Shown here: positions 20,048 to 28,702 of the stretch, one piece after another
Numbering within the stretch: position 1 is the stretch's first letter
How the letters are laid out: every line of letters begins with the position of its first letter
From: Thermoplasmata archaeon
GTDB lineage: Archaea; Thermoplasmatota; Thermoplasmata; Lutacidiplasmatales; UBA184
Length of the DNA: 64,000 bases
Reading direction: 5' to 3'
Assembly (NCBI GenBank): GCA_027315455.1
Contig: DAHUXZ010000009.1
Coordinates: 1-64,000, forward strand
Made by a program: the position numbers and the translations under genes
The notes under the pieces: generated by a model
The model's database searches: none
The model's input: the letters and a program-made list of their open reading frames with translations, nothing else
What the model was told of the DNA's origin: nothing

Positions 20048-20860
20048 ATGTCCGGGGAGTTCTGCGTCGTCTGCGGGCGGACGGACGTCCCCCTCGAGGA
20101 GGGGGTCTGCCCGGACTGCTTCGCCGCCCGCCACGTCCTCGTCGACGCCCCGGGGCGCCCGACGGTCGTCCTCTGCCCGACGTGCGGGGCGCGCAAGGTC
20201 GGCGAGCACTGGGAGCGGGCCGGGGCGAGCCCGACCCTCCTTGCCGCCGAGGACCTCACTCCGCTGCTGCGGATCTTCCCCGATGTGGCCGTGCGTCGGG
20301 TCCGCTGGCAGGAGGTCAGCGAGGACAAGATCCTGCGGGAGTACCACGGCGAGGCCGACGTCCGCTTCCGGGGGACGGAGCGGACCGTGGCCTTCGCTCT
20401 CCGCCTCAAGGTCCAGCACCGGACGTGCCCGGAGTGCTCGCGCCTCTCGGGGCGGTTCTTCACCGCGATCCTCCAGCTCCGCGGCCCCGAGGGCCGCCAG
20501 CGCCTGCCCCCGCGGGAGCTTCGGGCCGCGCTGGGGTCGCCGTTCGACTCGATCGTCGCCGAGACCCCGAAGGCGTGGCGGCAGGCGCTCTCGTGGAAGG
20601 AGGCGCTCCCCGAAGGGTGGGACTACTACCTCACCGACACCACCAGCGCGCGCGCGCTCGCCCGGCACCTCAAGGTGAGGCTCGGGGCGACCTTGAGCGA
20701 GTCCGCGACCCTCTGGGGCCGCAAGGATGGCCGCGACGTCTACCGGGTCACCTTCTGCCTGCGGCTGCCGGTGGGGACCCGCCGCCGCCCGGCGACGGCC
20801 GGGGGGGCGGAGGACGGGGACGGACGGCCGGCCCCTCGGCGAGTCGAACGGCATGCTTAA
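20048..20860 (+). CDS. NMD3-family ribosome export/biogenesis-like protein
   Basis: CVVCGRTDVPLEEGVCPDCF...LCPTCGARKVGEHW...QHRTCPECSRLSGRFFTAILQLR. Confidence 0.85.
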   Translation: MSGEFCVVCGRTDVPLEEGVCPDCFAARHVLVDAPGRPTVVLCPTCGARKVGEHWERAGASPTLLAAEDLTPLLRIFPDVAVRRVRWQEVSEDKILREYHGEADVRFRGTERTVAFALRLKVQHRTCPECSRLSGRFFTAILQLRGPEGRQRLPPRELRAALGSPFDSIVAETPKAWRQALSWKEALPEGWDYYLTDTTSARALARHLKVRLGATLSESATLWGRKDGRDVYRVTFCLRLPVGTRRRPATAGGAEDGDGRPAPRRVERHA

Positions 20861-20905
20861 GAAGCGACCCCCCCTCCAAACCGGCAGGCCCGGGGAGACC
20901 CCACG

Positions 20906-21286
20906 ATGCTGAGCAGAAAAGGGATCCTTCGACGACACCATGGCGCCGACACCCTCGAGGAGGGCACGTTCCTCGACCTCGGGACGATGCCGTTCGAGGA
21001 CGAGGCCGCGGGCCTCGCCGGCGCGAAGAGCAATGTCCGGCTGGTCGAGATCCTCCGCTTCGAGGACCTCCACCACGCGACGAAGCTCGCCTACCAGGGT
21101 GACATCGTGATCCTCGACTACACCTCGATCGCCAACGACCAGGTCGCCGTCCGGCGGATGAGCCTCGACCTGAAGAACGTCGCGAAGGACACCGGCGGCG
21201 ACGTCGCCGGGATCGCGAAGAACCTGCTCGCGCTCACGCCCGCCGGCATCCGGATCGACCGGCAGAAGATCCGGCCGTCGTTCTGA
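20906..21286 (+). CDS. sepF: SepF-family cell division protein
   Basis: VRLVEILRFEDLHHATKLAYQGDIVILDYTSIANDQVAVRRMSLDLKNVAKDTGGDVAGIAKNLLALTPAGIRIDRQKI. Confidence 0.88.
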   Translation: MLSRKGILRRHHGADTLEEGTFLDLGTMPFEDEAAGLAGAKSNVRLVEILRFEDLHHATKLAYQGDIVILDYTSIANDQVAVRRMSLDLKNVAKDTGGDVAGIAKNLLALTPAGIRIDRQKIRPSF

Positions 21287-21306
21287 ACCGGTCCGGGGAA
21301 CGGGCG

Positions 21307-22830
21307 GTGAAGCTCGGCCTGGACCGGCGCGACGCCGGTGTGGTCAGCGTCGATGCCGTCGTGAGCGGCGTCTTCGAGCGGGGCGAGAAGGACGACACCC
21401 TCCCGCGGTCGCTCGCCAAGGACGGCGAGGCCGTCCCGGGCCACCTCACGGCCGCGTGGGAGCGCCGGGAGATCCGGGGCCGGCGCAAGGAGATCACCGT
21501 CCTGCATCGGCCCGCCGGCAAGGGGCGCATCGTGCTCGTGGGTCTCGGCCCGCGCAGCGACTACGGCGCCGACCTCACCCGCCGGGCGGCCGCCGAGGCG
21601 GTCCGCGCCCTGCGCGGGCGCGGGGCCCGCACCCTCGCCTTCCGCCTCGCCACGTTCGTCACCGAGGCCGTCCCGGCCGACCTCGCGGTACGGGGGCTCG
21701 CCGACGGGGCGGTGTTGGGCGGCTACGAGTTCCTGCGGTACCGTTCGTCCCACGACGCGGGCGTCGAGGAGGGGACGATCTGCCTCGGCGAGGAGCACGC
21801 CCGCGAGGAGGCCGCGCTCCGCCGCGCCCTGGACGAGGAGGACGTCCTCCTGGAGAGCGTGGTCCGCACGCGCGAGATCGTCAACACCCCGGCCGACACC
21901 GCGACCCCCGAGTGGCTCGCCGAAGAGGCGCGGCGGGTCGGCAAGGAGGTCGGGGTCAGGGTCACCGTCTACGACGAGAAGAAGCTCGCCGAGATGCACT
22001 GCGGCGGCCTGCTGGCCGTGGGGGGCGGCAGCGCGCATCCGCCGCGCCTCATCGTCCTGGAGTACGGCGGCGGGGCCCGTGGCGGCCGGACGATCGCCGT
22101 CGTCGGGAAGGGGATCACGTTCGACTCCGGCGGCATCTCGATCAAGCCGGCGGAGGCGATGGCCGACATGAAGTTCGACAAGGCCGGGGCCTGCGCGGTC
22201 CTCGGCATCGTTCGGGCGGCGGCGCTGCTCAAGGCCCCTCCGCGCGTCATCGGGGTGATGGCGTGCGCCGAGAACCTCCCGAGCGGCTCGTCGTACCGGC
22301 CCGGGGACCTCGTCCGGACCTACAACGGCCGCACGATCGAGGTCCTCAACACCGACGCCGAGGGCCGGGTCGCCCTGTCCGACGCCCTCGGGTTCGTCGT
22401 CGATCGCTTCCATCCGGACGAGGTCATCGACCTCGCGACCCTCACCGGCGCGTGCGTGACGGCGCTCGGGGACGACACGGCCGGCCTCATCGCGACCGAT
22501 GACCGGCTCGCCGCCGGGCTCCTCGCCGCGTCGGCGGCGACGGGGGAGCCGCTCTGGCGCCTGCCGCTCACCGACTACCACCGCGAGCTGGTCAAGAGCG
22601 ACATCGCCGACGTGCGCAACCACACCGAGATGAAGATCGCCGGGGCCCTCACGGCCGCCGCGTTCCTCGAGACGTTCGTCGGGCGCGTGCCGTGGGCCCA
22701 CCTCGACATCGCCGGCCCGTCCTTCACCACCCCGACGACGCGCAAGTGGCAGCCGGCGTACCAGAACATCGGGGCGACGGCGTTCGGGGTGCGGCTCGTC
22801 ACCCGCTACCTCCTCGACGGCGGGAAGTAG
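21307..22830 (+). CDS. pepA: Leucyl aminopeptidase (M17 family)
   Basis: VVGKGITFDSGGISIKPAEAMADMKFDKAGACAVLG...YRPGDLVRTYNGRTIEVLNTDAEGRVALSDAL. Confidence 0.95.
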   Translation: MKLGLDRRDAGVVSVDAVVSGVFERGEKDDTLPRSLAKDGEAVPGHLTAAWERREIRGRRKEITVLHRPAGKGRIVLVGLGPRSDYGADLTRRAAAEAVRALRGRGARTLAFRLATFVTEAVPADLAVRGLADGAVLGGYEFLRYRSSHDAGVEEGTICLGEEHAREEAALRRALDEEDVLLESVVRTREIVNTPADTATPEWLAEEARRVGKEVGVRVTVYDEKKLAEMHCGGLLAVGGGSAHPPRLIVLEYGGGARGGRTIAVVGKGITFDSGGISIKPAEAMADMKFDKAGACAVLGIVRAAALLKAPPRVIGVMACAENLPSGSSYRPGDLVRTYNGRTIEVLNTDAEGRVALSDALGFVVDRFHPDEVIDLATLTGACVTALGDDTAGLIATDDRLAAGLLAASAATGEPLWRLPLTDYHRELVKSDIADVRNHTEMKIAGALTAAAFLETFVGRVPWAHLDIAGPSFTTPTTRKWQPAYQNIGATAFGVRLVTRYLLDGGK

Positions 22831-22838
22831 GCGCCGCC

Positions 22839-24299
22839 TCAGTTCTCGACGATCTTCACCGACTCGCCGCCGTGGCGCGTCGCGCGGGGGCGGACCTCGC
22901 AGAACAGCGGGGTGTGGTAGCCGCCGCCGGTGACGAGGGCGGTCCCGACGGGGAGCGACTGGATCATCTCGGTCATCCCGTTCGTGAGCCCCTCGATCGA
23001 CTGGGCGATCGCCTTGAGGTCGAGGGGGTTCGTGACCTGGAGGATCAGCTGGGTGTTGCACTGCGAGAGCACGCTCTTGTCGATGCGCGCGGCCCGCTGG
23101 GTGACGCAGCACAGCCCGAGGCCGAACTTCCGGCCCTCGCTCGCGATGTTCTTCAGGACCCGCGAGCAGGCCGCCGTCCCCTGCTGCGGGGCGAAGTTGT
23201 GCGCCTCCTCGATCACGAGGAACAAGGGCGGGACCTTCCCCTTCTTGCGGAACTCGAAGAGGTTGGAGGCGATCCGCGCGACGACGAGCTCCTGGACGTC
23301 CGGCGCGACCCCGCGCAGGTTGATGAGGGTCGCCGAGCCCTTCTCGACGAGCTCGTTGAGGCTCGTCCCCTTCGGTCCGAGGAGCTTCGTCTGCTCGACG
23401 TACTCGAGCCGCTCGTGGAGGACCTCGGCGACGGCGCCCTCGCCGCGCTCGGCGGCGCGGACGAGGTCGCGGACCGTGAACTCGGGGTTCGCGGCGCTCA
23501 CCTCCTCGAGGAGCGCCTTGAGGGGGGCGAGGTACTGCTTGATGTTCGTGAGCCCCATGAACACGAGCAGGTCCCGCGGTTCGAGGTTCCGCAGCGAGAA
23601 GGTGAGCGGCCGGGCCGTGGGATTGAGGGTCACGTCCGGGGAGAACTCGAGGACCTGCTTCGGGAACCCCTGCGTCTCGACCATGAAGCGGCCGTGGACC
23701 CCGTTCTTTTCCCCGGCCTGGCGGAGCGAGCCGTACTCCCCGTGCGGGTCGATGATGACGCACGTGACGTGGTGGCGGAGGAGCTCCTCGATGAGGACGC
23801 CGAGGAGGTAGCTCTTGCCGCCCCCCGTCTTCGCGAGGACGCTCACGTGGCGCTGGACGAGCTGGTTGATGTCGAGCTCGATCCGGAGCGAGTGGTTCCG
23901 CAGCAGGCCGACGTAGGCGCCGGTGTTTCCGTGGTGCTTGAGGCCGAGGACCTCGGCGATGAGCGGTTCCTCGGCGCGGAAGACCTTCGCCCCGGGGCGG
24001 AACGGGATCGTCGGGAGCTTGACGAGCCCCTGGTGGTCGCGGAAGCCGATGATGCGCGCGATGCCGAGGAGGTTCTCGTGGATCAGCGTCTCCGCGCCGT
24101 GCCCGAGCTCGTCGGCCCGCACGAGGTCGAGGTCGCTCTTCCGCCTAAGGTCGTCCAGTTGGCAGAGGACCGGCCCGTGGGCCTCGTCCTCGACGGCGAG
24201 GTAGTCGCCGCGCTCCACGGCCTGCGTGAGGCTCAGGTGGAACACCCCGAGGCCCACGTCGCCGTAGATGCGTCCCACGTCCTCCACGAACGCGTTCAT
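22839..24299 (-). CDS. herA: HerA-type bipolar DNA helicase/ATPase
   Basis: HVSVLAKTGGGKSYLLGVLIEELLRHHVTCVIIDPHGEYGSL; PLFLVIEEAHNFAPQQGTAACSRVLKNIASEGRKFGLGLCCVTQR. Confidence 0.9.
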   Translation of the reverse strand: MNAFVEDVGRIYGDVGLGVFHLSLTQAVERGDYLAVEDEAHGPVLCQLDDLRRKSDLDLVRADELGHGAETLIHENLLGIARIIGFRDHQGLVKLPTIPFRPGAKVFRAEEPLIAEVLGLKHHGNTGAYVGLLRNHSLRIELDINQLVQRHVSVLAKTGGGKSYLLGVLIEELLRHHVTCVIIDPHGEYGSLRQAGEKNGVHGRFMVETQGFPKQVLEFSPDVTLNPTARPLTFSLRNLEPRDLLVFMGLTNIKQYLAPLKALLEEVSAANPEFTVRDLVRAAERGEGAVAEVLHERLEYVEQTKLLGPKGTSLNELVEKGSATLINLRGVAPDVQELVVARIASNLFEFRKKGKVPPLFLVIEEAHNFAPQQGTAACSRVLKNIASEGRKFGLGLCCVTQRAARIDKSVLSQCNTQLILQVTNPLDLKAIAQSIEGLTNGMTEMIQSLPVGTALVTGGGYHTPLFCEVRPRATRHGGESVKIVEN

Positions 24300-24405
24300 C
24301 GGGGGGGCCGTTTATTAGCGTGACCCCGCATGCGAACGTCGTTGCCGCGGCCGGCGCACCGGCACGCGCCGGGGGCCGGCACCGACACGCCCCCGCGCGG
24401 AAGTC

Positions 24406-24414
24406 TTTTTATAC
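24406..24414 (+). promoter_or_regulatory. TATA box candidate
   Basis: TTTTTATAC about 40 nt upstream of the COG1340-like gene. Confidence 0.45.
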
Positions 24415-24450
24415 GCTCCCAATGTCGAACGTTCCCTCCGCGCGCCGGGA

Positions 24451-25338
24451 ATGGGCGCGGGGAGAAGCGCTTTGACCGACGCCGCCGAGGAACTGGAACG
24501 CAAGCGCGCCGAGCTCAATGTCCGGGCCGATGAGCACCGTGCCCGGCGCGACAAGCTCAACACCGAGGCGCGCAGCCGCGCCGAGGAGCGCGGCCTGATC
24601 CTCGACGAGCTCCACGCGAAGAGCGCCGAGGCGCAGGACCATCGCCGCCACCGCGACGACCTCAACGACCAGGTCCGCGAGGCGAAGCGGCTGCGCGAGG
24701 AGTGGAACCGCAAGCTCCAGGAGACGAGCGACCGCGTCGCCGATCTCAAGCGCGCGCGCGTCCCCCGCCCCGGGGCGGTCCCGGTCTGGCGGCTGAGGAA
24801 AGAGCTGCGCGAGCTCGAGTTCCGCCACATGACCACCGCCCTCACCGGCGACCAGGAGAAGCGGCTCGTCGAGGAGATGAAGCGCCTCGAATCCGCGATC
24901 CGCGAGCAGGACGAGGCGCTCCACCAGGACCCGGAGATCGATCAGGCCCTCGCCGCGCTGAACGAGGCGCGGACCGAGGCCGAGAAGCACCACGCCGCCG
25001 TCGGAGGGCTCGCCGAGGAGGCGCAGCGCGAGCACGAGGAGATGGTCCGCCTTTTCGAGGCCGTCGACGAGCTGCGGCGCCGCGCCGACGAGGTCCAGGC
25101 CAAGCTCATCGAGGTCAAGGCGGCGGCCGACGAGGCGCACCGCGCCCACATTTCCGCGATCGAGGAGGTCCGGGACGTGGAGAAGATGCTCTACGCCGCA
25201 CGCGGCGGCCGCGCCCCCGCGGCCTGGGCCGGCGAGACCGAGCCGCCCAAGGAGGAGGACTTCCTCGCGCGCCTCAAGAAAGGCGAGAAGGTCTCGACCG
25301 AGGACCTCCTCGAGCTGCAGAAGACCGGCCGCGGATAG
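24451..25338 (+). CDS. Archaeal coiled-coil protein (COG1340-like)
   Basis: Long Glu/Lys/Arg-rich heptad regions throughout; PGAVPVWRLRKELRELEFRHMTTALTGDQEKRLVEEMKRLE segment typical of the family. Confidence 0.8.
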   Translation: MGAGRSALTDAAEELERKRAELNVRADEHRARRDKLNTEARSRAEERGLILDELHAKSAEAQDHRRHRDDLNDQVREAKRLREEWNRKLQETSDRVADLKRARVPRPGAVPVWRLRKELRELEFRHMTTALTGDQEKRLVEEMKRLESAIREQDEALHQDPEIDQALAALNEARTEAEKHHAAVGGLAEEAQREHEEMVRLFEAVDELRRRADEVQAKLIEVKAAADEAHRAHISAIEEVRDVEKMLYAARGGRAPAAWAGETEPPKEEDFLARLKKGEKVSTEDLLELQKTGRG

Positions 25339-25344
25339 GCGACC

Positions 25345-26112
25345 GTGAGCGTTGCGTCCTCCCCGCCGCGTCGCGCGGTCCTCTTCGACCTGGACGACAC
25401 GCTCGTCCCCTGGCACACCGTGGCCCACTGGCAGTGGGCGTGGCGCCCCCAGGGCCCCGTCCTTTCCGAGCGGCATACCCAGGCCGCGATCCGCCGCTCG
25501 CTCCACCACTGGGACCGTCGGCGCTGGGAGGGGCTCGTCGGCGCCGGGCCGCCGACGACGGCCGACGACCTGCGGGAGGCGCTGCGCGCCGAGCTGTTCG
25601 CCATCGCCGCGCACCCCCTGCCGACCGCCGAGACCGAGGCGGTCGTCGACCGGTTCCTGCGGCCGGCGGGCGAAGGGGAGGCGTTCGCCGATGCGGCGCC
25701 GACCCTCGCCGCCCTCGCCGAGCGCGGGGTCCGCCTCGGGGTCGTCACCGATCTGCCCTTGGCGTCGGCGCGCCGCGCGCTCGCCCGCGCCGCGCTCCCC
25801 GAGGACCTCCTGGTCCTCCACGGGGACGACGCCGAAGCCCGCCTGCCCAGCGCGGCGGCGTTCCGCCTGGCCGCGGCGCGCCTCGACGTCAAGCCGCGCG
25901 GGTGCCTCTATGTCGGGGACCTGTTCTGGAGCGACGTCCGCGCGGCGGCGCGCGCCGGGTTCGCTTCGGTCCTCCTCGACCGCACCGATGCCCTGGCGCG
26001 GGTCACCGGCACGAGGGTCCGCTCGCTCGCCGAGGTGCCCGGCCTCCTCGCCGCCCCCGCGCCGGCGTCCGCGATGCCGGGGCCCGACGCGGCCGCGGGG
26101 ACCGGACCGTGA
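25345..26112 (+). CDS. HAD-superfamily hydrolase
   Basis: RAVLFDLDDTLVPWHT...GVVTDLPL...KPRGCLYVGDLFWSDVRAAARAGFASVLLDR. Confidence 0.9.
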   Translation: MSVASSPPRRAVLFDLDDTLVPWHTVAHWQWAWRPQGPVLSERHTQAAIRRSLHHWDRRRWEGLVGAGPPTTADDLREALRAELFAIAAHPLPTAETEAVVDRFLRPAGEGEAFADAAPTLAALAERGVRLGVVTDLPLASARRALARAALPEDLLVLHGDDAEARLPSAAAFRLAAARLDVKPRGCLYVGDLFWSDVRAAARAGFASVLLDRTDALARVTGTRVRSLAEVPGLLAAPAPASAMPGPDAAAGTGP

Positions 26113-26148
26113 CGGTCCGACGCACGCCGGCCCGTTTCGAAGGAACGC

Positions 26149-26156
26149 CTATATAT
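26149..26156 (+). promoter_or_regulatory. TATA box candidate upstream of V4R gene
   Basis: CTATATAT; overlaps the first ATG of the automatic ORF at 26155, so the true start is downstream. Confidence 0.45.
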
Positions 26157-26175
26157 GCCGACCGCAGGTGACTCC

Positions 26176-26583
26176 GTGTCGATGCGCTACGTCAAGCTCA
26201 ATCAGTCGGAGCTCCACAAGATCAAGGAGCTCTACGAGGGCGTGATGAGCCATGCCTGCCACGGCCTGTTCTTCAAGGAGGGTTCCGTCGTCGGGTCCGA
26301 CATGGCGGAGGAGGCCCTCAAGGACCGGGCCCACTTCCACCAGCGTGCCGGCGAGATCCTCAAGGAGCGCGGCTGGGTCGACGAGATCTCCTTCAAGGAC
26401 GGCGAGGTCGTCGTCAAGGGGTCGATCGAGGTCGTCCCGAGCGATATCCCGACCTGCCACCGGCTTCGGGGCATCCTTCGCGAGTTCTACGAACGTTTTA
26501 AGGGCTCTCGCGTCAAATGTACCGAGGAGGCGTGCGCTTCCGTCGGACAGGCCGAGTGTCGTTTCCGTATCGAGGAGATGTAG
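26176..26583 (+). CDS. V4R (4-vinyl reductase-like small-molecule binding) domain protein
   Basis: ACHGLFFKEGSVVGSDMAEEAL...VKCTEEACASVGQAECRFRIEEM. Confidence 0.65.
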   Translation: MSMRYVKLNQSELHKIKELYEGVMSHACHGLFFKEGSVVGSDMAEEALKDRAHFHQRAGEILKERGWVDEISFKDGEVVVKGSIEVVPSDIPTCHRLRGILREFYERFKGSRVKCTEEACASVGQAECRFRIEEM

Positions 26584-26596
26584 GGGCTCCGGGTAG

Positions 26597-26956
26597 ATGA
26601 TGGCGACGGGTAGCGTAGGCGCGGTGATCAAGGACCTCAAGAGCCGGATCGGCGGGATCGCGACAGCCCTCGTCTCCCGCGACGGGCTCGTGCTGTACGC
26701 CGACGTCCCCGCGGGGGTTTACACCGAGACGTTCGCCATCATGTGCGCGACGATCCTCGGTGCCGCCGCCACGGCGAACACCGAGCTCAACCGCGCTCCC
26801 CCCGAGCGCATCGTGATCGAGGGGAACGACTCGAAGACGATCATCGTCGGGAGCGGGAAGAAAGCGCTCCTCGTCGCGGTCGTCGACCAGAGCGCCGAGG
26901 CCAACCGCGTCCTCGCCGAGGTCGCGAAGGTCGCGGAGCTGCTCAAGACGACGTAA
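26597..26956 (+). CDS. Roadblock/LC7 domain protein
   Basis: LKSRIGGIATALVSRDGLVLYADVPAGVYTETFAIMCATILGAAATANTELNRAPPERIVIEGNDSKTIIVGSGKKALLVAV. Confidence 0.85.
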   Translation: MMATGSVGAVIKDLKSRIGGIATALVSRDGLVLYADVPAGVYTETFAIMCATILGAAATANTELNRAPPERIVIEGNDSKTIIVGSGKKALLVAVVDQSAEANRVLAEVAKVAELLKTT

Positions 26957-26998
26957 CCGGCCCTCCGGGCCGTCCCCTGCGCGCGGCGCGGGGATTCG

Positions 26999-27907
26999 CT
27001 AGCTGCCGGGTCCGCGGGCACCGGCCCGCTCGGCGGCGGTCGCTCCTGTGGAGGCCGGCTCGCCCTCGGGGAGGGCGGACTTCGCCGGGACGGGAGAGAG
27101 CCGCCGACCGGCCCCGGTGAAGACCCGCGTGAGGTAGCCGGCGAGGGCGGCGACGAGGCGGGCCCAGGCGATGACGGTGCGCTGGGTCTCGACGAGCCGG
27201 CGGACGCGGTAGCTGCCCCAGAGGGTGCCGTGCTTCTCGGTGAGCTGCTTACGGCCATAGCCGTTCCAGAACGCCTGGTAGAGGAACCGGATCAGGTTCG
27301 GGCGCATCGCGTGGTAGACGAGCGCCCCGGGATGGTGGAAGATCCGCGCGCCGTGCTGGACGGCGCGCAGGTTGAGGTCGATGTCCTCGGCGGTGATGAA
27401 GCGCGGGTCGAACCCGCGCAGCTCGTCGAAGCGCGCGCGCCGGTAGCCGAGGTTGCAGGACGGGTAGGTCACGTCGCTGCCCCGCCGGAACAGCTCGACC
27501 CGGTCGAGGGCGCCGTACTGGGGGCTCCCGACGGCGACGGTCGTGCCGGCGACGATGTCGCTCGTCGCGAAGCCCTCGCGAAGGGCGTGCAGCCAGGCGG
27601 AGTCGGCGAAGCAGTCGCCGTCGATGAAGGCGACGAACTCCCCCTTCGAGGCGCCGACGCCCGCATTGCGCCCGATCCCGCGCGAGCCGAACCGCTGGAA
27701 GGCGTGGAACCGCTCCGGATAGCGCGCCGCGAACTCCCCCGCGATAGCGAAGGTCGCATCGGTCGAGAGGGCGTCGACGACGACGACCTCGTAGGGCTCC
27801 TCCTGGGCGAGGAGGCTCTCGAGGAGCCGGCGGAGGTGCCGCCCCTCGTTCTTGACGGTGATGACGACGGAGACGAACGGGCGGGTTTGCGCGGCGCTAC
27901 TTCCCAA
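26999..27907 (-). CDS. Family 2 glycosyltransferase
   Basis: PFVSVVITVKNEGRHLRRLLESLLAQEEPYEVVVVDALSTD...FVAFIDGDCFADSAWL. Confidence 0.92.
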   Translation of the reverse strand: MGSSAAQTRPFVSVVITVKNEGRHLRRLLESLLAQEEPYEVVVVDALSTDATFAIAGEFAARYPERFHAFQRFGSRGIGRNAGVGASKGEFVAFIDGDCFADSAWLHALREGFATSDIVAGTTVAVGSPQYGALDRVELFRRGSDVTYPSCNLGYRRARFDELRGFDPRFITAEDIDLNLRAVQHGARIFHHPGALVYHAMRPNLIRFLYQAFWNGYGRKQLTEKHGTLWGSYRVRRLVETQRTVIAWARLVAALAGYLTRVFTGAGRRLSPVPAKSALPEGEPASTGATAAERAGARGPGS

Positions 27908-28139
27908 GTTCCATCACGACGACGTCCTTGACCGCGCGCATGCTCTTGAAGGGGAGCACCAGGCGGCCGGACCCGTCGATCTGGAACAGGCGCGGCTCGA
28001 CGTCCTCGCTCGGCGTGACCAGGACATGGGCGATGCCCCCGGTCTGGGTGTCCACGACGAAGTTCTCGATCATCCCGAGGATCTGGCCGTCATTGGTCAT
28101 CACGGTCTTTCCCCGGAGCTCGGTCAGGAACTTGCGCAT
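27897..28139 (-). CDS. PRC-barrel domain protein
   Basis: MRKFLTELRGKTVMTNDGQILGMIENFVVDTQTGGIAHVLVTPSEDVEPRLFQIDGSGRLVLPFKSMRAVKDVVVMEL. Confidence 0.85.
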   Translation of the reverse strand: MRKFLTELRGKTVMTNDGQILGMIENFVVDTQTGGIAHVLVTPSEDVEPRLFQIDGSGRLVLPFKSMRAVKDVVVMELGK

Positions 28140-28302
28140 GGCGTCCTCGCCGGCGGATGGCGGACGTCGCTATTTAATCGTTATCGGCGGCGGGAAATCG
28201 TTCCGGCCCACCGGCCGCTTCCCCCGCACGGTCGTGCGCGGGGCCTCGCGGAGGCTCGTACGCGCGCCCGCCGCGCGCCGCGTGCTGCCGCCGGCGGCAA
28301 GC

Positions 28303-28311
28303 CTTATATGA
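28303..28311 (+). promoter_or_regulatory. TATA box for L18e-L13-S9-rpoN operon
   Basis: CTTATATGA 26-34 nt upstream of the L18e ATG at 28337. Confidence 0.55.
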
Positions 28312-28336
28312 AGCACCCGGGTCGAGGCCCTCCCGC

Positions 28337-28702
28337 ATGCTTCGCACCATCCGCAAGGACAATCCGGAGCTCCGGCGTATGCTCATCGAGCTGCGTCGCG
28401 CCGCCCGAGCGCACGAGGCCCCGATCTGGGGCGCGGTCGCCGAGAAGCTCGCCCGTCCCCGGCACGCCGCCCCCGCGGTGAACGTCGGTCACCTCGACCG
28501 CCTCGCCAGCGAGGGGGAAACGCTGGTCGTCCCGGGAAAGCTCCTCGCCGACGGCCGGCTTTCCAAGCCGCTCACCGTCGCCGCGTTCCAGTACTCGCGA
28601 GAGGCGCGGGAGAAGATCCACGGGGCCGGTGGCACCGCCCTGACCCTCGACGAGCTGCTCAAGGCCAAGCCGAACGGCGCGGGGGTGCGTCTCTTTGCCT
28701 GA
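28337..28702 (+). CDS. rpl18e: 50S ribosomal protein L18e
   Basis: MLRTIRKDNPELRRMLIELRRAARAHEAPIWGAVAEKLARPRHAAPAVNVGHLDRLASEGETLVVPGKLLADG. Confidence 0.92.
   Translation: MLRTIRKDNPELRRMLIELRRAARAHEAPIWGAVAEKLARPRHAAPAVNVGHLDRLASEGETLVVPGKLLADGRLSKPLTVAAFQYSREAREKIHGAGGTALTLDELLKAKPNGAGVRLFA

Noticed and set aside
22839-24299. HerA-NurA-Mre11-Rad50 DNA-end resection operon or HerA-based defence system
   Set aside because: Only HerA is present; no NurA, Mre11/Rad50, Sir2 or DUF4297-like partner is adjacent, so neither assignment is supported here.
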